From NCBI GenBank assembly GCA_022702705.1, contig CM040434.1:53252953-53316952 (forward strand): a DNA stretch of 64,000 nucleotides, written 5' to 3'. The stretch comes from Papilionanthe hookeriana x Papilionanthe teres. Taxonomy: Eukaryota; Streptophyta; Magnoliopsida; Asparagales; Orchidaceae. Below, one piece after another: positions 32,888 to 45,968 of the stretch. Each line of letters opens with the position of its first letter. Within the stretch, counting starts at the first letter, position 1. The notes under the pieces are model-generated. The model did no database searches. It worked only from the letters and a program-made list of their open reading frames with translations, and was not told where the DNA came from. Both the position numbers and the translations under genes were made by a program.

Positions 32888-33313
32888 TTGAGTCCAAACA
32901 AGAATATTTTGAGTGCAAAAATGTCTTCTTGGGAGAGCGAAGTTAAGAAGAAAGAGGAAGCCAACAAGAAGAAGTTCATTAGTGAAAGTGTGCAAGAATT
33001 ATTCAATGGTTATTTGGCTGTTAGTATTCAACGAATTGCAGAAAAGCTTGTGAAGATCGAGCCTGACATGGCATCAATTGAAGCAAAGGGAAATGAAACT
33101 AAAGCACATTTAGTGCACGTGGGATCACAACTCAAAATGCAATTAAGTCATACAAGTCATGTGGAAGAAGCAAATAGAGTGATGTATCTGAAGAACAAAT
33201 GGTTGGAAGAAGAAGATGTGAGAGTTTTTAATCATCACCCTTTTTATCATATTTTTATTCCAGATGGTTCAAATAGAAATAATGGTGATTTTGGATATAT
33301 TCCATCTACTTAA
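32888..33313 (+). CDS. Hypothetical 141-codon ORF in element 3
   Basis: Uninterrupted frame, start MSPNKNILSAK with a second Met 11 codons later, which may be the true start (MSSWESEVKKKEEANKKKF). The N-terminal half is Lys/Glu-rich and probably helical; the C-terminal part has HHPFYHIFIPDG. I recognise no domain. It is at the same place as the Transposase_32-like ORFs of element 2, but I see no convincing similarity. It may be a short remnant or a chance frame; expression is unsupported. Confidence 0.35.
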   Translation: MSPNKNILSAKMSSWESEVKKKEEANKKKFISESVQELFNGYLAVSIQRIAEKLVKIEPDMASIEAKGNETKAHLVHVGSQLKMQLSHTSHVEEANRVMYLKNKWLEEEDVRVFNHHPFYHIFIPDGSNRNNGDFGYIPST

Positions 33314-34148
33314 GAATATAATTAAATTAAGTGTAGTCTTGTGAGTTGGTTTTCTATGTTTAGTGTTTTGTGTTCGTGATGTATGTTTGTGTTTTGTTTC
33401 ACATTAGTTTGATGTTTTCTACATCTTAATGATGTAAATTTGTGTTTAATGATTTAAGTTATGAACTTATGTATTTGGGGAATTTCATTCAAGGTGTTTA
33501 GATAGAAAATCTTAGTTTGTATTAAGTTTGTGTTTATGTGAAATTTATTTGGAATTGATGGAAAATTTAGTGTAATTTTGGAGTATTAGAAGAGTTTACG
33601 GGGAGAAATAATTATTTGAAGTGATTGAGGGTGATGAACTAAGTGTTTTAGTGCAATTAAATTAATTTTCAAAATTTGGGCATTGACGGCTAAGCGCCAA
33701 ATCATCGGTGCTTAAGTACTAAATCTCGCGACTATGCGTTGAATGCTCCATGCATAAGTGCTTGTTCACGAAAGCTGGTTTTCTGCAGTTAAAAACTTGA
33801 AAATTTCCTTTTTTAACCTCCCTATAACCTTCAACCTCTATATTTCACGAAAAAGGAGCCTAGGGTATCATTAAGTTGGTTCATTTAAGAGACGATTTCG
33901 ACGAATATTTGTTGAATTTAAATTACCTAAGGTATGAGCACTTCTCTTAAGCAAAATTTTTTGGTTTTCACCTTGTATTTTGAGTACATTATAGAAAAAT
34001 CAGAACATCACTGTTCATTGTGAAAATTTGAGGAAAAGCATGAAATATTGCTTGGATTTAGTGGATTTGCCTTTGGAAGTTAAGTTAGCAAGTTTAGTTT
34101 GATTTTGCAATTTATGGTGAATTTTTTATGAATTTTTAAATACGGCTG

Positions 34149-35640
34149 TGATGGCGATGAAATATATGGATCGCATGTCGTCGCCGTCAATTCCTGTATC
34201 ATGTCAATGTCAAGGAGTCGCCACTCTCTTTCTCTATCTATCACCCTAATTCTTATCTTACTTAGACTTGTTGTCATAAGTCTTTGGAGAAAAGAAGGAT
34301 TAATCATGATATAGATTGAGAGAAAAGAAGATTAAATGATAATCTCAAAGAATAAGTCTTCAGATTGTGTAATTACTGAAGTTTTTCGTATGAGAAAATC
34401 ATATGAAGATCTTGGGTAACCAGAGAGGTCTTGTAGGTAAAATACCTATCCAGAATTCTTTAATCTCCTGTAGGAGCAAGCTCCTATAGTTAATTACATC
34501 CTGAGCAATTAATACTGCCTAAGAAAACTCCCTATTAAGGTTAACTTTTATCCTCAAAAAAGTGTAAGTGTTGTCGTGGCAGTGTGTTTCTGAAGAATCG
34601 ATACTACCAGAGATTTTTGTTTATGTTGGGTGTATGTCGTTGCTTTGTGGTGTTTTGTTTTGTAATGTCATTTTTGTCATTTTGTATATCATGTCATATG
34701 TCATGTCGGGATGTCGTAGTTTGTATGTCGTGTTATGTCATAATGTGATGTCGTAATTTCATGTCATTTTATTTCGTGTCTTAATGTGAATCATAATGTC
34801 ATGTCATTTTATGTGATGTCGTAATTTCATAAGATGATGTGATTAATATCTCAATTTTTCATGAGATATTTTTTCTCCTATAAGAAGATGTCGTTATTAT
34901 ATTATGAGATACCTCTATGATGTCAAGAAAATATCATTATTTATTTATTTTTGTTATTTTGTTTATGATTCCCTTTTGTCCTAAATTTTAGTTTTGTTGT
35001 GCCATGTCATTTTGTCATGTCTTAATGTGATGTCGTGATTTCATAAGATATCGTGATTAATATCTTGATTTGTCATGAGATATTTTATCTCCTATGTCGA
35101 TATTATGTCATGAGTTACCTTCAATGATGTCAAGAAGATATCATTACTTATTTATTTTTGTTATTTTGTTTATGATTCCATTTTGTTTTAAATTTTGGTT
35201 TTGTGGCCATCTCAATTTTATTTTTTCATGCCATTTTGTCATTTATTTTATTTTGGTTTAGTGTCATGTCATCATTTTGTTGTGGTATAGAAATGTCGTT
35301 GTATGTTGATTTCATGTTGATGTCAATTTTAATGATTTTGTTGTTTTATTTCAGGTTTCGTGGCTAACCTTAAAGTTCAGTTATTTTTTTTGTTATGTCA
35401 TTTTTTTAATTTTTTGTTTGTAGAAAGTTTAGGTTTTATGACTATCCTAAAAGTCTTGGTTTTGTTGTCAATGTTCCGTTGTCGACGTCCTGCAAAACAA
35501 AGTTAGCACACCCTATAACATGCAAAAAAATCTAAACGAAACTTCATGTCTTCATCCTGCAAGGAAAATAAAGTTAGAAACAATGTCATATCAAGATATT
35601 TAGATTACCTGGTCAAAGTGTCTGTTGATCCAGAGTTGGC
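34149..35640 (-). other. U5 end of A LTR: TGTCAT/TGTCG-rich non-coding sequence
   Basis: AT-rich plus G/T-biased on the plus strand, with many scattered TGTCAT and TGTCG words but no regular period. Near the edge it contains GGAGTCGCCA (34214-34223), the complement of a PBS-like TGGCGACTCC. No gene. Confidence 0.6.
34434..34489 (-). other. Paired hairpins near the 3' end of the A LTR (copy 1)
   Basis: 34434-34448: TAGGTA, loop AAA, TACCTA. 34468-34489: a 10-bp stem with one G-T pair and central CAAG (CTTG on the minus strand). Flanked by GATGTAATTAA in the element orientation. Both occur in the other LTR (58253-58309), and an equivalent pair occurs in B2 (45969-46046). Confidence 0.75.
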
Positions 35641-36230
35641 GGATGTCTGAGTTTGGTTGAAATGTCGATTTAGGTTTATGTCAGTTTATGTTTAAATTTT
35701 TATTTGTCTTGAATATTGATTTACGTTGGATTGTCGATTTTTAATTTTATGTCGAGTTAAGTTTAATGTAGGTCGAACTTTAAGAATTATGTCGTTTTAT
35801 GTCGAGATACATTGAGTTTGGTTTGAAATGTCGATTAATGTCATTTAATGTCGGTGTTTATTAAATTTGGTTTAAAATGTCGATTTTATGTCAGTTATGT
35901 TTGAAATGTCGAATTTATGTCGATTATGTCGATTAATTGTTTGAAATGTCAAATTTATGTCGATTATGTCGATTTTGGTTTAAAATGTCGATTTTATGTC
36001 AGTTATGTTTGAAATGTCGAATTTATGTCGATTATGTCAATTAATTGTTTGGAATGTCAAAATTATGTTGATTTTGTCGATTTTGGTTTAGAATGTCGAT
36101 TTTATGTCAGTTATGTTTAAAATGTCGAATTTATGTCGGTTTTGTCGATTTTTGTTTGGAATGTCAAATTTATGTTGATCATGTCTATTTTGGTTTAGAA
36201 TGTCGATTTTATGTCGATTTGAGTTCAATT
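35640..36230 (-). repeat. Array of TGTCGATTTATGTC-type units in A LTR
   Basis: Degenerate repeats built from ATGTCGATTTTATGTCAG, TTATGTTTGAAATGTCGAA and similar, period roughly 100 bp. The same block lies at 59470-60060 in the other LTR. Confidence 0.75.
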
Positions 36231-38898
36231 TTGTCGATTTAAGTTCAATTTGGGTTGAACCTAAGATTTATGTCGATTTAGGTTCAATTTGAGTTGAATA
36301 TAAGGTTTATGTCGATTTAGGTTCAATTTGGGTTGAACCTAAGGTTTATGTCGATTTAGATTCAATTTGGGTTGAACCTAAAGTTTATGTTCAGTTTAAT
36401 AGAGTTAGGTTCATTGTTAGTTGAACCTAAGGTTTAGATTTGGATTTAAGTTCAATGTAGGTTGAACATAAGTTAGGTTTTGGTTTAGGTTCAAGTTGAG
36501 TTGAACCTAAGGTTTAGGTTTGGACTTAAGTTCGATGTAGGTTGAACTTAAGTTAGGTTAAGATTAGGTTCATGTATGTTGAGCCTAAGGTTTAAGTCAA
36601 GCTAAGTTGAGTTAGGTTCACTGTCAGTTGAACCTAAGGTTTCAATATGAGTTGAACTTTAGTTAGGTTTAGGTTAGAATTAGGTTCATGTCATGTTAAA
36701 CCTAAGTATGATTTGACTTAAGTCTAATTTGGGTTAGACTTAAGTTAGGTTTGTGTTAAACTTAGGTTCATGTCAAGTTGAACCTATGTATGATTTGACT
36801 TAAAGTCTAATATGGGCAAGACTTGAGTTGGTTTATGTTAGACTTAGGTTCATGCCAGGTAGAACCTAGGTATGGTTTGACTTAATTCTAATATGGGTTA
36901 GACTTAAGTTAGGTTTAAGTTAGACTTAGGTTCATGTCATGTTAAACCTAAGTATGATTTGACTTAAGTCTAATATGGGTTAGACTTAAGTTAGGTTTGT
37001 GTTAAACTTAGGTTCATGTCAGGTTAAACCTATGTATGGTTTGACTAAAGTCTAATATGGGCTAGACTTGAGTTGGTTTAGGTTAGACTTAGGTTCATGT
37101 CAGGTTGAACCTAAGTATGGTTTGACTTAAGTCTAATATGGGTTAGACTTAAGTTAGGTTTAACTTAGACTTAGGTTCTTGCCGGGTTGAACCTAAGTAT
37201 GGTTTGACTTAAAGTCTAATATGGGTTAGACTTAAGTTGGTTTAGGTTAGACTTAGGTTCATGTCGAGTTAAACCTAAGTATGGTTTGACTTAAGTCTAA
37301 TATGGGTTAGACTTAAGTTAGGTTTAAGTTAGACTTAGGTTCATGTCAGGTTGAACCTAAGGTTTGATGTTTGACTTAAGTTCAAGTTGGGGTTGAACCT
37401 AAGTATAGGTTGAACTTGGGTTCGTGTTGTGTTGAACCTAAGTTAAAAGTTGAACTTAGGTTCATGTTGTGTTGAACCTAAGTTAAGTTTATTTTGAGTT
37501 TGACTTAGATTCATGTCAGGTTGAACCTAAGTTTGGTTTGGCTTAAGTCTAATGTAGGTCAGACTTTTAGGTTTGACTTATGTTCATGTCGGGTTGAACC
37601 TAAGTTTGATTTGACTTAAATCTAATATAGGTTTTACTTAAGTTAGGTTTAGGTTATGTTAGATTCAATGTAAGTTGAACCTAAAGTTTAGGTTAATTTG
37701 AGTTCAAGTTAGGTTGAATTTAGAATTAAGGTCGCTTAAGTTCAATATGGGTTGAACTTAAGTTAAGTTTTGAGTTTAGGTTAAGTTAGGTTCAAGTCAG
37801 GTTGAACCTAGACTTAAGGTCGACTTAAGTTCAATATGGGTTGAACTTAAGTTAAGGTTTTGAGTTTAGGTTAAGTTAAGTTCAAGTCAGGTTGAACCTA
37901 GACTTAAGGTCGACTTAAGTTCAATATGGGTTGAACTTAAGTTAAGGTTTGAGTTTAAGTTAAGTTAGATTCAAGTCAGGTTGAACCTAGACTTAAGGTC
38001 GACTTAAGTTCGATATGGGTTGAACTTAAGTTAAGGTTTTGAGTTTAGGTTAAGTTAGGTTTAAGTCAGAGTTGAACCTAGACTTAGGTCGACTTAAGTT
38101 CAATATGGGTTGAACTTAAGTTAAGGTTTGAGTTTAAGTTAAGTTAGATTCAAGTCAGGTTGAACCTAGACTTAAGGTCAACTTAAGTTCAATATGGGTT
38201 GAACTTAAGTTAAGGTTTTGAGTTTAGGTTAAGTTAGGTTCAAGTCAGGTTGAACCTAGACTTAAGGTCGACTAAAGTTCAATATGGGTTGAACTTAAGT
38301 TAAGGTTTGAGTTTAAGTTAAGTTAGATTCAAGTCAGGTTGAACCTAGACTTAAGGTCAACTTAAGTTTAATATGGGTTGAACTTAAGTTAAGGTTTGTT
38401 TTTAAGTTAGGCTCAAGTTAGGTTGAACCTAAGTTTGGTTTGACTTAAGTCTAATATGGGTTAGACTTAAGTTAGGTTTGGGTTAGGTTCATGTCAGGTT
38501 GAACCTAAGTTTGGTTTGACTTAAGTCTAATATGAGTTAGACTTAAGTTAGGTTTGGATTAGACTTAGGTTCAAGTCGGGTTGAACCTAAGTATGGTTTG
38601 ACTTAAGTCTAATATAGGTTAGACTTAAGTTATGTTTGGGTTAGACTTAGGTTCAAGTCGGGTTGAACTTAAGTTTGGTTTGACTTAAGTCTAATGTGGG
38701 TTAGACTTAAGTTTAGGTTTAAGTTGGATTTAGGTTCATGTCGGGTTGAACCTAAGTATGGTTTGACTTAAGTCTAATATGTGTTAGACTTAAGTTATGT
38801 TTGGCTTAGACTTAGGTTCATGTTGGGTTGAACCTAAGTATGGTTTGACTTAAGTCTAATGTGGGTTAGACTTAAGTTGGATTTAGGTTCATGTCGGG
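36230..38898 (-). repeat. Large array of GGTTGAACCTAAG / GACTTAAGTCTAA units
   Basis: Two unit types alternate in blocks: about 80 bp (TATGGTTTGACTTAAGTC, TAATATGGGTTAGACTTAAG, GTTCATGTCGGGTTGAACC) and, at 37720-38400, about 90 bp (GAACCTAGACTTAAGGTC). Units contain short palindromes such as GACTTAAGTC. The array is interrupted by B2 at 38898 and resumes at 46377. Confidence 0.9.
38894..38898. other. Target-site duplication of B2, left copy (TCGGG)
   Basis: TCGGG at 38894-38898 and again at 46377-46381. With one copy and B2 removed, the array unit GTTCATGTCGGGTTGAACC is restored exactly as in neighbouring units (for example near 38745). Confidence 0.95.
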
Positions 38899-38902
38899 TG
38901 TT

Positions 38903-38923
38903 GACCTCATTTTCGATGAGGTC
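38903..38923 (+). other. LTR-edge hairpin, B2
   Basis: GACCTCAT, loop TTTCG, ATGAGGTC: 8-bp stem, four bases after the LTR start. Confidence 0.8.
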
Positions 38924-41293
38924 TTCTCTTCCCTCTTTAGTGTTTAGGATCTAGCCTTAGGCTTTTCCTTTGACTATCTTAGAGGACTAGAATTGGGATC
39001 CATCCATTAGAAATTTGAACCACTTCTTGCCTCCCTGCAAACCCCACAAGCTTGATTGTAGACCCCTAATCACCTAGAGGGTTGAGATCAAGAGTGAAGG
39101 TTTAAAGGATGAGTTCCCTATAGGACTCTTTGGCCTTAGGACTACCCTGGGTGGCCTGGTCTGGTGAGGGTTGACTTACACACTCACTACACTCACACTC
39201 TACACTCTCACACACACAATCCAAATCCTAAAACCACACCCGTACCCAACTTGACTCGTTGACTCATGTAGGTAATTCATATGGGTGGACCTTAACCCCT
39301 AAGCCCCTGGTTAAGAGGGTTAGGAACAACATAGTGAATGCCTCAAATGAGTCCTCTCATGGCTCATATAGGCTTAATATGACTTCATGGCTCAACTAAA
39401 GTGATTCCATTTCACTCATATTTGATCAATCTTCATTCTTCCAAAATTTCAATTTTTGACCCCGGGGACCCTACACCTATCAAACCTACCAAAAGCGCTT
39501 AAAATTGCCCAAATCCTCCAAAATTTTCAAATCACCCAAAATTCCCCAAAATTAACCTTGAAAATTTCCTCACCAATCAAATTGATCATCCATAGCCAAA
39601 AATACCAAAAATTCCAAAAGTATCCCCCAATACCCTCCAAATTACCAAAATGCCCCTCTTGACCCAAAAATACAAAAATTCAGAAAATTCCCAAAAAATT
39701 CCAAAAAATCCCAAATTTTCCCAATTTCATTTTGTCCAACTACACCATGGGACAATTTTGTCAATTTACCCCACTTTTACCAAAACCCCCAATTTAGCCC
39801 ATTCTTAACCCAAGTGAACCCAATGTCAAACCAAATCTACCCCATTGAACCCAATTTTGGTCCAATTCAATTCTAAACTTTAAATTGATATCCAAAATAT
39901 AAATCTAGACCAAATTCAAGTCCAATTTGATTAACATTTGAATCCAATTTCACTTTTGACCTTACAGCCCAATTTGGACTCATGACCCAAACTTAGCCCA
40001 AACCAAACCAATTCAACTCCAATTGACCCCAAACCTTTTCTAAACCTTCCCTAACATCCCCAAAAACAAAACACTAACATAATTTGCTCAAAATTTGGAC
40101 CCGAACCCCACTCAAATTCAACCCAAAACCAAAAAGCCCAATTTTGACCTAAACCCAAACCTAACCCAAATAAGCCCAAGTCCCAAAACCCAAAACCCAA
40201 CCAAAGTTAAAACCTCTTTGAAACACTCCCATAAACATTATCCAACATTAATTTTACATCAATTTCAACCCTAGCCCAACATTATCCCAAATTAGCCCAA
40301 TTTGAGCTACATTGGCCCATTTACCAAATGAACACAAATTCAACCCAATTTAATTCCAAACCACCTCAAATTTGCTTCAAATCATTCAAGACACATCCTT
40401 AAACTAAACACATCATTTATTTGGCATGGCCCTTTGCAAAATTTTTCATCTAAAAGCCCATTGCTAAACATAAAGGCCCATTCCATTAAACCTTCCTAAA
40501 AGCCCACTTCTACCAAATTCATAAGCCCAAACCCATCCTAAAGCCCACATTTCAATTACATCTCATCCTCACTTAATTGATATCATTCCCTAAGTTCTAA
40601 ACCCATCATGAAAATCAAACCAAAATGGTATTATGCCAAATCCCATCAAATAACCCCAAAATTTCCAAAAATTCTTAAAGCCCTTTTCCATGAAAGTTGA
40701 CCAAACTCTTGCCAAGCCATATGTGAGCCAAAGACAAGCCATGTACAAGCCATATGAAACCATGGGATGTTTGACATGTGACCATACCCAAAGTAGCAAA
40801 AGGAGGGCCCCCTTTCTTAAACCTTCATTAAGATTTTTAACCCCTTCCATGTTACACACTAAACCAAGATTAGCCACATCACTTTAGATGGGGACTTCAC
40901 CACCCCTTTCTAGCTGATGCAAATGATCCTCCCTCAGCCCAAATCAGCCATGGGGAGGTGAACCTAACCCAAAACCATGGCTTGGACCAAATCAAGCCAA
41001 AATGGCCTCTCCCCATGCCATTTTAATCCAATCTCTTTACACATGGCATTGGCCAATTGCTTGCACAAACCTCCAGCCCTGACTCACCCGAACACCGAAG
41101 GTGACCCATGCTCTGCAGGCAGCCGCTCGGATCGTCGGAAAACACCATGACCGAGACCTTGGGAGGAGCCAAATTTTGGAATTCCACCTTGCTGAGCCGC
41201 CTCACTCCAAATGGCCATTGCAGCCTATTCTTCTCCTCACCGGAGCAGACGATCCCAACCCTTAAACCCCCCGGGAGGCCCTCCAGCCTCTCC

Positions 41294-41300
41294 TATTTAA
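41294..41300 (+). promoter_or_regulatory. TATA box of B2
   Basis: TATTTAA followed by ACACCCC, 2.4 kb into the LTR, aligned with the boxes of B1 and B3. Confidence 0.6.
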
Positions 41301-43779
41301 ACACCCCCTCCTCTCGGCCAAGAGAGGTGCTCGAACCAAACCTTACCGAAACCCCGCCAAAATCATCCCGGACCACTCTCTACACATAGAGAACTTGATC
41401 CCCACCGAAATCCCCTCGCCATTTCCTCTCTGTGAGCTCAATTTCGAGTTGAAATCCAAGCCCAAAACCGGGACACTTCACCACGGTGAGTCAATCCTCA
41501 AATTGATCGACTCTACACCTTCACTGGACCAAGAGGAGAAGTTTCCCAAGCAAAAGCCCCTCACTAGGCCGGCCATTGTTTCCAACCTCCAAGCTTTGTG
41601 ATCGGCTGTGGTCACTTTTGTACCTAGGCAATTCACCAGGCCAAGGGACTTCATCTGGAGCTTGCTTGAACCCAATCGAACGTGACACAACTCTCAGATG
41701 GAAGCTTCACTTCTCTGAGCAAAGTATGGACTCACTCTTCCTCCCGAGCTTCCAGAGATTCTCCATTTAGTTTGAGTCAATTTCAATGCATGTTTACCGT
41801 GTGGATGTGTTCGTCTCTTTAAGACGAATCCATAGAGCATAAGAACACAAAAATCCGTTGAGAATCGAGTGAGAAATTAGGGTTAGAAGGTCGACGGTCA
41901 CGGGTTCACACCAGTCGTAGACGATGACTGGGAGCCGTTGGATTGCGCGTGTATCGAGCGGACGGTCGGGATCGAGCCGGACAGCACAACGGGACATGAA
42001 TCGCGGGCCGCATGGCATCCCGGCCGGATGGCGGCGCCGAATCGAGAGGCGACGCATGGAGCTTCGGAGGCGCCGAGGTTGAGTCGACGCGCGTGGATAA
42101 GTAGGAAAATAGGCTATTTTTCTATTTACTTAATTACCAGAACTTCAAAAATTCATAACTTTGTGTAGAAAAATCCTAAAAATAAAATAAAAATACCCTC
42201 TTGCTCAAGGAATAGAGGAGAATAATGTGGAAAAAAATCAAGTAATTTCATTAAGTATTTTATTTTTAATGATTTATTTACTCTCTGTATTATTTTAATT
42301 CTCCATTTGCATCGGCAATTCATCATGGTATGAGACCATAGGGCTTTCGAAGTCTATGAACTTGGGAACATTCCCTGAATTTTCCAAGGTCAGAGGCCAT
42401 CCCTATGAGAAGTTATTGATTTTCCAAGTTCATGTTACTGTTTTGAGTATTTTAATTCCAATAATTAGCATGTTGAGAAATAAATTCTAGGAAAATTTGG
42501 TGATGTTTCTTGTGACCAGAGGAATATAGGAAAAATAAGTTTTGAGTTAATTCACTTGGAATAACCCTAATTGACCTAAACACCCAAAATTGAACTTTAA
42601 TTAATTAGGGTTAACCACACATCAAATTAACTTAAAAACAATTCTCCACTGTCCTCTAGGGATAGGAGAACACCACATAAAAATTTGAAACTAATTGGAC
42701 TTGATTAACCCCACCAAATGGGTTGATTAATCCTCTTAAGCAAAAATGGGTAAAATTAAACTTTAAAAATTCATAACTCACAAAATACTTCTCAAAAATT
42801 CACAAAAATGGTTTTGAAGCTTCTCTGATATCAGAGGAACTTAGGAAAATTAAAATTTTCTAAAAAAGTTGATTTTTATCATTATTTAATATTTTTAATA
42901 ACTAAAAAATAATAAAAATCATAAAAATATTAAAAATCACCAAAATGTCACATTTTGAATTCTAATCATTTAGGATCAAACCAAATATTTTTCTTAAGTC
43001 CCTAGGGTAAGATATTGAATTTTAAAGGCTTAATGTAATTTTTAATATTAAAAAATGTATTTTCCAACCTTTTCACTAAAATAATTCTAATAAATCAAAG
43101 AAAAATCAGAAAAATAAAAAATTTATTTCTCTGAACTCCTTGAGGTCAGAGGGAGTTAAGAAAAATATAAAATCCATTTTTCAACTTTAATTTTATTTTA
43201 AAATTAATTAATACTCCAAAACTCAAAATAATTCTAATAAATAAAATATAATTCAAAAAATCACCAAAATTGGTTCAAATGGTCCTCTGGTAATTAGGAA
43301 CATCCCATAATTTTCTCAAGAACAGAAACATTTCCTTGGTCATGTTATTGAATTTTCCTTGAAATCCCCTATTTTCCATTAAAAATAATTACATAAATAA
43401 ATTAAATACAGAAAAAATCACATTTTCTCCTCTAATGTCTTAATTGACATGTGAGTGAGGTTACATAAAAATTTCAAGTTCATTTGAGCTTAGTTTAGTG
43501 AGTTATAGAATTATTAAGCTTGAAGGGCAAAATGATAATTAAAATTTTCAAACTTTAATTAAAATTTTAGGATTAATCAAAAAGGGGAGGGTAAAATATT
43601 TGATTTTAAACTGATTTTGGATGATTGAAACTTAAATGATTAAGGGTAGAAACCTATTAACCATTTCAAATATAATTAAAATAAAACTTTAATTAATTAA
43701 TTAATTGAAATTTTGGGAGAATAATAGAAATTGGAATTATTAAAGTAGGGATATTATTTAAGAGGATATTTATTCTTTA

Positions 43780-44260
43780 ATTTAAAAATCCCTAAATAAA
43801 TCATTTTAATAATACTTAAGTCTTAATTAAAGAAAAAATTAATTAAAAGAATAATCTCAATTAAATTAAAATCAAATTAATTTAAATTAAAAGAAAAATA
43901 ACTTGAGATCAAATTAAGTTAAATTAAGCTAAACTAAATTAAAATTAAATCAAATTAAAATTAAATTAAAATTAAATTTAAATTGAAGTTAAATTAAATT
44001 AAAATTTAATTGAAATTAAATTAAATTTAAATTAAATCAAATTAAAATTAAATTAAATTAAAATTAAATTGAAATTGAATTAAATTGAAATTAAATTAAA
44101 TTAAAATTAAATTAAAATTAAATTAAATCAAATTAAATTAAATTAAATTGAAATTAAATTAAATTAAATTAAATTAAATTAAATTAAATTAAATCAAAAT
44201 TAACTTAAATTAAATTAAATTAAATTAAAATCATTTAATAACAAACCTAAATGAAATCAT
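43780..44260. repeat. Low-complexity TAAATTAAAT / AATTAAAATTAAA run
   Basis: Nearly pure repeats of 5-11 bp words (TAAAT, TAAAAT, TGAAAT) for about 480 bases inside B2. B1 and B3 are cut before this point, so its conservation cannot be judged. Confidence 0.9.
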
Positions 44261-45968
44261 TAAGAATTAAATCTAAAAATAGTTTGAACACTATTCCAAA
44301 CTTAAACTAATTTTCTATAATTAAATCAAAATTAAAATTAAATCATTAGGTTTAAATCATTAAAATACTTAATGAGTTGATTTGCCCTTTTAAAGCTCTT
44401 GTTATTATAACTCTTAAATGAGGTATCAAGTGATGAGTTATCTCACTTATAGGATATTTAAATGTCCTAGTTCACTGAGCAAAAGAGCAAAACTTAAACT
44501 CCCGGATGATTAATTCACTTGTATAATTAAATTCCCTTGGACTTAAAACAATCCTAGAGGTATTGAAAAGATGTTTAAGACTAGTCCTAAGCACTTCCTC
44601 AATATGATATGATGTTTATAAGAACAATTGAATTTAATTGTTCTTTGATGAAGAAAATCGTCCTTAAACCAAAACACAAGAACCTAGACGTCATAGGAGA
44701 TGACTAGGCTATAGGATCGAGGACTTTGGTAGACAACCGAAAACCTTTCCCTTAGCTTTACTCAGGTACTTGTTGAAATATTTAAATGCCTTAACATGTG
44801 TTTTAAGTACAGCTTGGGATGAAGGGAAAAACCCTCCAGGTACGCTTTTATTTTATTGCAATTTATTTTATTGCAAATGCACTTTACTTTTCTTGCATGA
44901 TAAACAACTGTTGCATGAAAACCAAAACCTTTAGGATAGTCCCTAAACTGAAACTAAAATTAAATTAAAAATCATTACAAGATAAAAATCACCGCCACAA
45001 CATTTCAAAATATAAAATAACTCAAAATTTGATCACAAACAGAACACAAAACGAAAATTGCAACTAAATTAAAACGTCTCATTGAATGATCGGGAATACC
45101 TCAGATGATGTAACCCACGTGTTGCTAACGGGGTTTCCCACGGTCTAAACGAAAGTGTGGAACTCATTCAATTGAGTTTAGCAAATTCATCTGGACTAAG
45201 TGAATTCGATGAAAATAACGGTGCCGGATGACGGAACCGTGGGATCTTAATCGGTTCGTTTAATCGACTTTAAGATTTGTTTTAATTAAAATATTAAAAA
45301 CACTTGAATTTTAAGATTTTCTCTAAACCAAAATACTTCTCTCATATCACGATTTATGACTTCTAAAACTAAACCATCTGCAACAACAAGGAGCTCGGAG
45401 CATGGTGGGCGGCTCGGCCATCGTCATCGATGAAAACTCGGATCTACTTAACAAAACTTTCTTAGAATTTAAACAACGAAGTCATAGGATTTCGAGGTAG
45501 TTTGCTTAGTGCAACATAAATCCTCGACTCTTCGTTAGGCATTTTCATGATCATGTTATGTAAATTAAGCCCTAGCTTAGGTCTTAGGACTCCGAGGTAG
45601 TCGTTCGGTACGACATAAACCCTCACATCTTCTAGGCTGATTGTATGATTATGTCATACGAATATAAGTCCTATTTAACTAAAATTGGCAAGATTGAAAT
45701 ATCAGATAATATTAGGATTTTCTCAAATCTAAGCCAAACAATAGGATAGTTTGGGAAGTTGCCAAAATTCTTCTTGGATCCTCAACTTCTCCTACTTCTC
45801 TTCCCTTGAATTCCCAAAATAAATTGTTCCAAATTTTGAGTCATTCCCTTTTGAATTTCCAAAATGCAATCCTTTGAAAACCTTAAACTTTGAAATTCTT
45901 GAGAGCAAAACCACTGATCATTATGGAGAGTTTTCTTAAATGATTCCCGTCATTTAAGATGTAATTAA

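Larger units (their letters stand above)
32419..34148 (+). mobile_element. 3' part of element 3, downstream of the integrase
   Basis: Starts with AGAAT, the right target duplication of element 2, and continues the end of the element 3 pol; GGAGGCAACCCAT follows at 32492. It holds a short ORF (32888-33313) flanked by two GC-richer motif patches (32682-32721 and 33681-33770), a layout parallel to element 2. From 33314 to 34148 there is only AT-rich non-coding sequence. The right end is interrupted by element A at 34149; the element 3 LTR is not seen in this window. Confidence 0.7.

Noticed and set aside
34568..34756. ORF conserved with 58388-58576 (MLSWQCVSEES)
   Set aside because: Both lie in duplicate LTRs of element A, on the strand opposite to its transcription, in low-complexity TGTCAT/TGTCG sequence.
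36230..38898. GGTTTAGG-like words considered as interstitial telomeric repeats
   Set aside because: The unit is about 80-90 bp with GGTTGAACCTAAG; no run of the plant telomere heptamer is present.
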